Part shown: one piece after another, positions 57,201 through 64,000 of the stretch
Numbering within the stretch: the stretch's first letter is position 1
Layout of the letters: each line of letters opens with the position of its first letter
DNA from: Plumapathes pennacea
Lineage: Eukaryota; Cnidaria; Anthozoa; Antipatharia; Myriopathidae
Assembly (NCBI GenBank): GCA_964036295.1
Contig: OZ038463.1
Coordinates: 34,983,295-35,047,294, forward strand
Direction of reading: 5' to 3'
Length of the DNA stretch: 64,000 bases
Translations under genes and position numbers: made by a program
Notes under the pieces: model-generated
The model's database searches: none
The model's input: only the letters and a program-made list of their open reading frames with translations
What the model was told of the DNA's origin: nothing

Positions 57201-60200
57201 AAATTGTGCACAGCTTGATTCGATTTATCCTGTGAATAGAGGAAATAAACTTTGTGTCGTGAGATGCCATCAAACACATTATACCAAACTTTGAAATAGG
57301 CCATTTTCTCAAGGTTGCGCGCGCATCCAAGCTTGACGGGCCATAACTTTCAAATTCAACTTTTAGCTTTCTTTCACGGCGGATTGTGTTCGGCCTCGTG
57401 TAAAGGCTTCATGCTGCGCTCTTATTTGAGCTAGGACAGCTATCTTGAGTTTTAAAGCCGTTTTCTACAACGTTCATGCGTGAGTGCCCGCTAAACAATT
57501 TTTATGTTGAAGGTTGTGGCTCGTCAAGCTTGGATACGCGCGCAAGCTTGAGAAAATGGTCTATTGACAACGATTGTCAAAAGTAGTCACTGCAATGCAG
57601 ATCATGTTCGCAGGCATCAGTATAGTCAAAAGTTCGTCTAAAGTAATTCTAAAGGGCTTAAGCTTTCCCCACTACAAAATGTACTACATTATTATAATTT
57701 GAGTCTCTTTCCACAGTGCAATCTCCAACGTTGCCTTATGAAGTTCTCGCTAGGGGTCCGGTGGCGGTGGAAGCCTTTAGTCGAGCTTTGAGAAAAGGAG
57801 AAGCCCGAGTGTCACGCATGCAGTTGGCCGTGATAGGTGACGTTGGTGCTGGCAAGACGAGCCTTGTACGCACCCTCAGTGGAGAGCAATTCGACGAAGA
57901 GCGCCACGAAACACACGGTATCGACAGATCCATGGTGGAGACGACAGAATTGGACTCTTCCTGGAATCATGTCGACCTCGACAAGTCCCATGTTGACGAA
58001 ATTATAGCTGACATAGTAAGCGAGGATATCAAAAGTTCCACAGTTCTTTTCGGGGATTCTTCCCCAATGTCACCATCACAAGAGATAACCCCTTACACGC
58101 CGCCGCCAGATCGTTCAGCAGAGCTATCCAGAAATGTCGCAGCGCAGAATCTGAATCCATTTACCTTCAGCACACCACAGGCTGGGGTAGTAGACCAAGA
58201 TACTGGTGATGAAGTTCCGAGTGACTGTACGAGCATAGTCCCAGTTTCTGAAAGCAAAGAGGAAGAGAAGAAATTGCCACGAGAGATGCCTGTTAAGAGG
58301 ATCGCACAAAATCTCAGCCGGGAGAGCAGCAGCGAGAAGGAAGCCAAGCTATACGCGAAGATCAGCATCTGGGACTTCGCTGGGCATGAGTTATACGAGA
58401 CCATGCATCACATCTTTCTGAACAGCCGTTCATTTTATCTGGTTGTCTTCAGTCTCATGAAGTTCAAGAACGACGAAAGTGGAACTCTGGAGACCTTGCG
58501 GTTTTGGCTCAACTCTGTCCGAGTGCATACTCCACGTTCAACACCAATGTTCCTGGTGGGCACTCATCGAGACCAGGTGCAGGATGAAGACGTCTCCAGA
58601 GCTGAGAAGGTGACTCATGACGAGTTTGCCGAGGGCTTTGGTCAACAACTGGTACCCAGCAAAGGGAAGTGCTATCTCTTCGCTGTGGACAACTCGCGTG
58701 GAAGTGAAGATGACGGAGCGACTACTCTGAAAAAGATGATCGAGAAAGAAGCCCATCGACTGGAACACGTGGAAGAGAAGTTACCAGTACGCTGGCTGCA
58801 CTTTGAAGAGGAAATCTTCAAACTCCAAGCTACAGGTGCCAACACATCTCGCTGCATGCCCAAGGACGATGTCCGTGTCATGACACGCGAGAAAAGTGAT
58901 GCCATGCGTGATGACGAATTTGACAGCATGCTGAAGTTCTTCCACGATAGTGGTGTCGTCATTTTGCCAGGTGAAGTAAACTGTAGAGTGCGATAAATTG
59001 AACGATAGTTCAAATCATTAGTCTTGATTAACCACCCAACCCCCCTCCCCCCAAACCCCTCTGCGAGTGCCAGTTACCGTATTCATTGGGCTTTCGCGCT
59101 ACCTATGAAGTGCATTGAAAAAATTCTAAATATGCACACATCAAGAGTTTGGCTTTCGGTTGGATCGCACTGACATCTAGGTGGCGTCAAAAAAGTGAGC
59201 ACCAACTCTGCAATGTGCGCCATTTTGGATTTCCTGATGCGTGTATAGGGGAAAAGGTACAGAGTGTGGGGAATATGTAAAATCGTAAGCTTCAGCTTAC
59301 CAGCACATTGTGCAGTATTCTGATTATGTAAATTAAGCCACATCCCACAAGCCTTACGATTTTACAGCTTGTTACCTCAATGTGGGAACCCGAGCCCAAG
59401 TATAGCTATGCCATGCTGACGAGGCCTAATAAGGCCGAAACAGCTGTCCATGGCTGCCAATACTTGGGCTCACAAAAAAAAAAATTATTTTTTTGGTAGA
59501 TCAAGGGGTAATGCCCGCTACCACCGTGGCCTTTGTGCCCTATTCTGTGGCTTCAGCTTACCAGCACATTGTGCAGTATTCTGATTATGTGGGGAATATG
59601 TATTGCTGCCGGGCGTTTGCTTTATTTTAATAGGTTCTGTTTACACGAGCTTGGATTGGCTACCAGCTCGGGTCAGTCACCAGTCTATACAATGTTGTTG
59701 ATGCATTTTGTTTGTTTCTTTTCTGGTTTTTAGAGGCTCTGATTGGCCCTTCAGCTCGGGATAATCTGAACCTAGTTGTGCTGGATCCACAGTACCTTGT
59801 AGATGTTATGACGTGTCTGCATGATATCGAGAACCAGATGGAAGAAAATCGACAATTCCGTGATCATTGGAACACCTTAAAGAAGGAAGGTCAGTCATTT
59901 TTGAGAGTGCGCGTATTGATTACAGAGACAGTAACAACTTACTATTAGAGCCGTTTTCGAATGACTGTCGAAAATAATTGAGTGATTGCTTTGGTTTTGC
60001 GTGTGCTAAACTTTCCGAATGTCCTAACAAGTTTAGCAGCATTTTTTGGCCAATCAAGAGCAAAAGCAAAATGATATTCTCACGCAAGGAAGCAAGTGGT
60101 GATGGCGTGTTCTCGCACTGCTGATTGGATAGTAAAACTAATCGCAATTGGTACTTGGTTATTGGTTTTGGTTTTTCTCGTATCTCTAGTTGGTCAGACA

Positions 60201-62635
60201 TGCCATGTTTTGCTGTCCTCATTAATTAGCTCTGTCATTGCTTTGGATTTGGTTTTCGACAGTCATCCGAAAAGGGCTCTAATCATAGGTATAATTATAG
60301 ACATACCAAGAATTATGTAGTGAAGTTAGCATATCCAAATATTTGTTATTTCGTTGGCTGTAAATTTTATGTATTAATCCTATTGCTAAGATATTTTCTT
60401 TGTGACCGCTGCTGATTCCCATTATGTTTTTAGGTTTGGCCACCATGGAGCTGTTGCAGGTTGCTTGGAAGAAGTTTGAGACTCCTGTTAAGAATCTTGT
60501 GGGAATTCTCCAAGCAGCTGGATTACTTTGCCCTGTTCAAGTCCAAGTTCCATCTCCAGAGGAAACGGGATCCCATCTCGAGAAGTCACCCATTGAATCA
60601 GGTTCCATCCACTCAAACGGATATAGCGCTGATTCTGGTTCAAAGCCCTTATCTGTGGGCAGATTCGTGGTGCCATTCCATTTGTCAGAAAGAGACCTGC
60701 AGGGAAAGTGGACCAGGAACTGTCGGAAGTGGAAGGGGATCTGCGCTACAGACAAAGTTCTGATTTTCGACTTTCAGAATTTCCTGCCGCCAGCTCTGTT
60801 CAACTATCTCCTCGTCCGGACAACAGAAGAGAGTGAAAAGACCAATGGGATGCAGCCAATCATGGCGCGTGATATGGGGATCTTCTCTTTCGGCTGCAAA
60901 TTCTTCCTTTTGCTCAGACGCATTGCGAAGTACAACCAGATTCAAGTGTACATAAGGTGAGTACCGTTAAAACAACTATTGCATGGGGAAAAGCAGCATT
61001 CTTTTCAAGCCATATCTTATTGTTTGAAGTTATAAATAACAGAGGCAGTATTTAGATGTAGATTTATACAGAACTTTTTAACATGTCCTTGGCATGATGA
61101 AGGAAAGCACAACAGAAGTAGGCTCCAATTTACGTGCTCCTTGCTCGCACTGAGAGTGGTCACTCCCAGAGATTTTTTGCATCCTAAATGGTAGTCATCC
61201 GATCCACGATTATGCCAGATTTTGACACTTTGAATGAACAATACCTTGACTGGGGCTTGAATCCGCACCCTCAGCATGAAAGTTGACCTCCCTAACCGCT
61301 CGGTCTGTCTCTGTCTCTCACACGTAAAGGCACAAACACGAGGAGAAGTTGCACGTGGTATATTCGACGCTGAAGTCCATTATGACTGGCATATGCGACC
61401 AGTACTTCAGGTACCTGAAGATCACCCTTGGACCCCCGTGCCCCAACCCATCATGCCCTGGGGCGTCTGTGCAAGGGAAGGTCTTGAAACCCGAATCATC
61501 TTCAGAAGACAGCGAAGAAGAAGACGAAGGAGAAGGGTGCGGCAGCCTGGGTAATGGCACAATGAAGAAGGATCAACGACAGCATGTGATCACCATTCAT
61601 CCCAGTTGCCCCTCTAGACCATTGTGGTGCAACACTGACCCTTTGCACGAATTTGAAGAAATCAAGCAGTGGTTTTGTGATGGGGTATGTGCATACTGAC
61701 GTACAAATAACAATCTTCCATCCAATTTAGACTATTTCTTGAAGACTCGAGGGGTGACTAAGAAATCTGTATTATTGAAAGAAGGGTGCCATTCAATAGC
61801 TCATTTCTTTAGATGTCTGGTGCTGCTGTTTTATGACGATGCCTAGTGCGAAACCTTATGAGAATAATCTTTACCCGTAATTTCGTTTTTATTCAAATGA
61901 AAGTCATTTTCATTACTGCATTTCATGCCGTATCATAATGTCCCGGGCTATACCATTTTGTGCTGCCCTGAAGTGAAGTATGCCATGCTAAGATTCTGTT
62001 GAACTGCACTTAACCACATTTCTCTACACATCGCCACTTGCCATGCTAAGTATACTGTATTATACTACTAGGATTTACACCACACCGTGACAAACATCCA
62101 TCTGTGACTTGACTTTGCAGGCTGCAGATGTTCCCAAGGCACTCACGGAAGAACCGTTGTGTGGTAAGGCACAGTCACTTGTGTATTGATATGCACATTT
62201 AGAAACTAGATAGACCGATAGAGGGAAGTGAATGGAAGAAATTCAATGAAGAAATACGCGTGCACACTCACATACCTTCCCGCGTTACATTCTTCACATT
62301 TAAACCCTAATTCAGTTAATGTTCATTCAATAGCAACCACAGAAGCCCGCGAAATGAAGAGCTGTTGCTTTTCAGTAGTCTCGAAAGAAGTGAGTAATAA
62401 TTGGAAATGGCTGGGACGATCTCTGAATGTCGAAGACTCCACTATTAAAAACACAGAGGCTGAAAACATCGGCGATCAGAGGGAGCAAGCGTATCAACTG
62501 CTGTGCAAGTGGATGAAAACACAGGGCGCTGCAGCGACTGTGAAAAAAATGATGAGAGCTCTGGTGGCTTGCGATCGTAAGGATATCGCTGACATTTTAA
62601 CAAAGCATTTTGACAGTCAGGAGCACATGGTATAG
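54238..62635 (+). CDS. Zinc finger-ankyrin-ROC-COR-death domain protein, gene 2 (9 exons, 1,161 aa)
   Basis: Exons in phase: 54238-54862, 56048-56164, 57057-57167, 57717-58970, 59734-59889, 60434-60956, 61330-61684, 62121-62163, 62334-62635; 3,486 nt with stop. Same layout as gene 1. Fingers at residues 19-75 (C19, C22, H36, H43; C52, C55, H68, H75). Ankyrin repeats to about 208. A linker from two extra exons (FLRRRTSRIFKHLVDKFSED; LMRQPSAELVEHMNCLCLKT). ROC with P-loop GDVGAGKTS (325-333), WDFAGH and GTHRD. COR (LVVLDPQYLVDVMTCL, FVVPFHLSERDLQGKW). An acidic, Cys-containing segment (CPNPSCPG, then SSSEDSEEEDEGEG). Then a death domain (NNWKWLGRSLNVEDSTIK, EQAYQLLCKW). Exon lengths match gene 1 exactly for the 43-nt and 302-nt exons, so the pair arose by tandem duplication. 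Function is as inferred for gene 1. Confidence 0.88.
55475..55804. mobile_element. Inverted-repeat element, intron 1 of ROC-COR gene 2
   Basis: TTATTACACG at the left and CGTGTAATAA at the right. An inner pair (GTGCAATACGGTGGAGTATT and AATACAGCCGTATTGCAC) makes a second hairpin. No coding capacity. Confidence 0.62.
57298..57562. mobile_element. MITE with about 40-bp terminal inverted repeats, intron 3 of gene 2
   Basis: Left CCATTTTCTCAAGGTTGCGC then GCGCATCCAAGCTTGACG; right CGTCAAGCTTGGATACGCGC then GCAAGCTTGAGAAAATGG. The left end alone also occurs at about 19983-20010 in BLTP3 intron 1. Confidence 0.8.
59942..60282. mobile_element. MITE, intron 5 of ROC-COR gene 2
   Basis: Ends TTAGAGCCGTTTTCGAATGA with CTGTCGAAAA, and TTTTCGACAGTCATCCGAAA with AGGGCTCTAA, are inverted repeats. 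A reverse-oriented relative lies at 25486-25690. Confidence 0.75.
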
Positions 62636-62744
62636 TCGGTTACACCGCTTATCTGCTGCAGAATTTGTAACTGCTATTGATAGTTTTCAATTGCAGTCTC
62701 TGGAAGTTAAGGCCAACTCATTTTACTATAGCATTATTATATAG

Positions 62745-62747
<3 letters not shown>

Positions 62748-62818
<71 letters not shown>
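62748..62818. repeat. TTA microsatellite
   Basis: About 23 uninterrupted ATT/TTA units. Confidence 0.95.
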
Positions 62819-63350
62819 CATTTACACAGGCAGTTAATGAGCAATCTCCTTCCAAAGTACGGCCAATACGGCTGACATGACGTCACTTTAAGCGTTCATG
62901 TGAGCTGCAAGCCTTTTTTTGTGCCCGTTTTTTTTATTTGTTTTGATCCGGGAGCGGCAAGTCGTGAAAGAATTATAAATTGAATTATTTCCAGAATAGA
63001 TAATGCGATATATTCCCCCCAAAAAAGAATTGCCATACTTCGTACCTTGTGGACCCGATGAGGTCCATGTATTTGCTTTCAAAAGAAGGGCTGAATTGCC
63101 GTCCTAGTTGATGATGAATCTCTGTTTCAACCAGAACCATTTTGTAGAATGCCACAATTGTATTGTAATCATATCTATATTTTATTTTACGTTTAGAAAT
63201 TGGAAACATAAATCGTTGCTTCAAAAGCCACGTTCACAAGATGATCTTACCTGACCATGATACCATGCACGCTTGTGTACCATATCTTTTATTTTATTTT
63301 TTATTTTTATTTTCTATTTTTTTGTGGTATCTCAAAGTTTTATGGTGTAG

Positions 63351-63570
63351 CTCAGTCCCGGGTTCAAAAGGAAAAGAAAGAAAATGCGAGTGCGCAAAGA
63401 AACAACGGTGGGGCAATGCAAGACGTATTAATTAACCCGGAAAGGGTATTATTATTATTGTTATTTTTTATGTGTCTCAGTCCCGAGTTCAAATGGAAAA
63501 GAAAGAAAATGCGAGCGCGCAAAGAAACAACGGTGGGGCAATGCAAGACGTATTAATTAACCCTTTCCGG
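63351..63570. repeat. Direct repeat, 125-bp period, two copies
   Basis: CTCAGTCCCGGGTTCAAAAG at 63351 and CTCAGTCCCGAGTTCAAATG at 63476 begin two near-identical blocks of about 95 bp that run through GAAACAACGGTGGGGCAATG to TTAATTAACCC. Confidence 0.88.
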
Positions 63571-63709
63571 CTCCCAAGATCAAAATTCAGATTCTCCTAA
63601 CCTTTCAATAAGAAAATGCTTGAGTGATGTAGTAAGAATTTATAGATTATTTCTAGTTAGAAACTGAAGGATAGTGTTGAAGTTGATCATTTGAGAGTCA
63701 AACGGTTAA
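63557..63709. mobile_element. TTAA-ended MITE, right-most copy
   Basis: Starts TTAACCCTTTCCGGCTCCCA, contains TGAAGTTGATCA and ends GAGAGTCAAACGGTTAA. Its left end abuts the second direct-repeat copy. Confidence 0.65.
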
Positions 63710-64000
63710 ACGTTGAAGTATTAAATTAAACAAAATGTGTCAAATAATGCTGATGTGTGTGTGTCAAACGCAGTCGACAGGTTACTGTTAACGCTATGTC
63801 CAGCTTGGATTGACAAAGATTTTATTTTATGTTCCTTTTGTGCGTGAAAAACGAAACTACCTGCTTTACTATATCTGTCGGTTATACACTACATGTACAT
63901 TGTACAATATCAGGAAAAGAAAACGATTAAATAGCTAAGAAACTTTGCCTGTGCTCTTTTTATGTTTTTAAATTCTTGTGATGTTCAGCTATAGCTGCCT

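Larger units (their letters stand above)
62636..64000. other. 3' flank of ROC-COR gene 2, repeats only
   Basis: Holds a TTA microsatellite, a direct repeat and a TTAA-ended MITE. No gene recognised up to the window edge. Confidence 0.5.

Noticed and set aside
1..64000. CRISPR arrays, operons, ribosome-binding sites, bacterial or phage islands
   Set aside because: The genes have spliceosomal introns and metazoan domains; no regular spacer arrays or prokaryotic signals are present.

Overview
This is a eukaryotic, metazoan nuclear window. Genes have GT-AG introns, the intergenic and intronic DNA is AT-rich, and there are many short inverted-repeat transposons, homopolymer runs and AAT/ATT microsatellites. 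Gene content (PAN-EGF-fibrinogen proteins, a ROC-COR death-domain pair, a divergent Myc) and repeat style suggest an anthozoan cnidarian, probably a stony coral. That placement is inference; no species marker was seen.

Layout. 1-1214 (-): 5' part of a BTB-BACK-Kelch gene that runs off the left edge. 2187-3362 (-): single-exon Myc-like bHLH-zipper gene. 4871-6487 (-): single-exon multi-pass membrane protein of unknown function. 7167-18438: a head-to-tail duplication of about 5.5 kb. Each unit carries one minus-strand secreted PAN-EGF-fibrinogen-like gene, and the second unit carries an extra 260-bp MITE. 18905-32771 (+): complete 11-exon BLTP3 (UHRF1BP1/UHRF1BP1L) bridge-like lipid transfer gene, 1,532 aa. 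32772-36455: gene-free, with MITEs and a tRNA-derived SINE. 36456-40203 (+): four-exon secreted PAN-EGF-fibrinogen gene, 369 aa. 42742-53079 and 54238-62635 (+): tandem paralogues with the order C2H2 zinc fingers, ankyrin repeats, ROC GTPase, COR, death domain. A small antisense gene with 23-residue STPR-type repeats (46729-47193) lies in the first intron of the upstream copy. 62636-64000: repeats only.

How the genes relate. The three PAN-EGF-fibrinogen genes share a secreted recognition-protein architecture, and the two duplicated copies differ mainly in the C-terminal recognition-like region. The two ROC-COR-death genes look like intracellular signalling GTPases. They combine the ankyrin-ROC-COR-death core known from DAPK1 with zinc fingers in place of a kinase. 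They are the best candidate here for an unusual system. BLTP3 is a conserved housekeeping lipid-transfer gene inside the recognition-gene neighbourhood. All splice models were built by eye from splice sites, phase and family resemblance; none is confirmed by transcript data.
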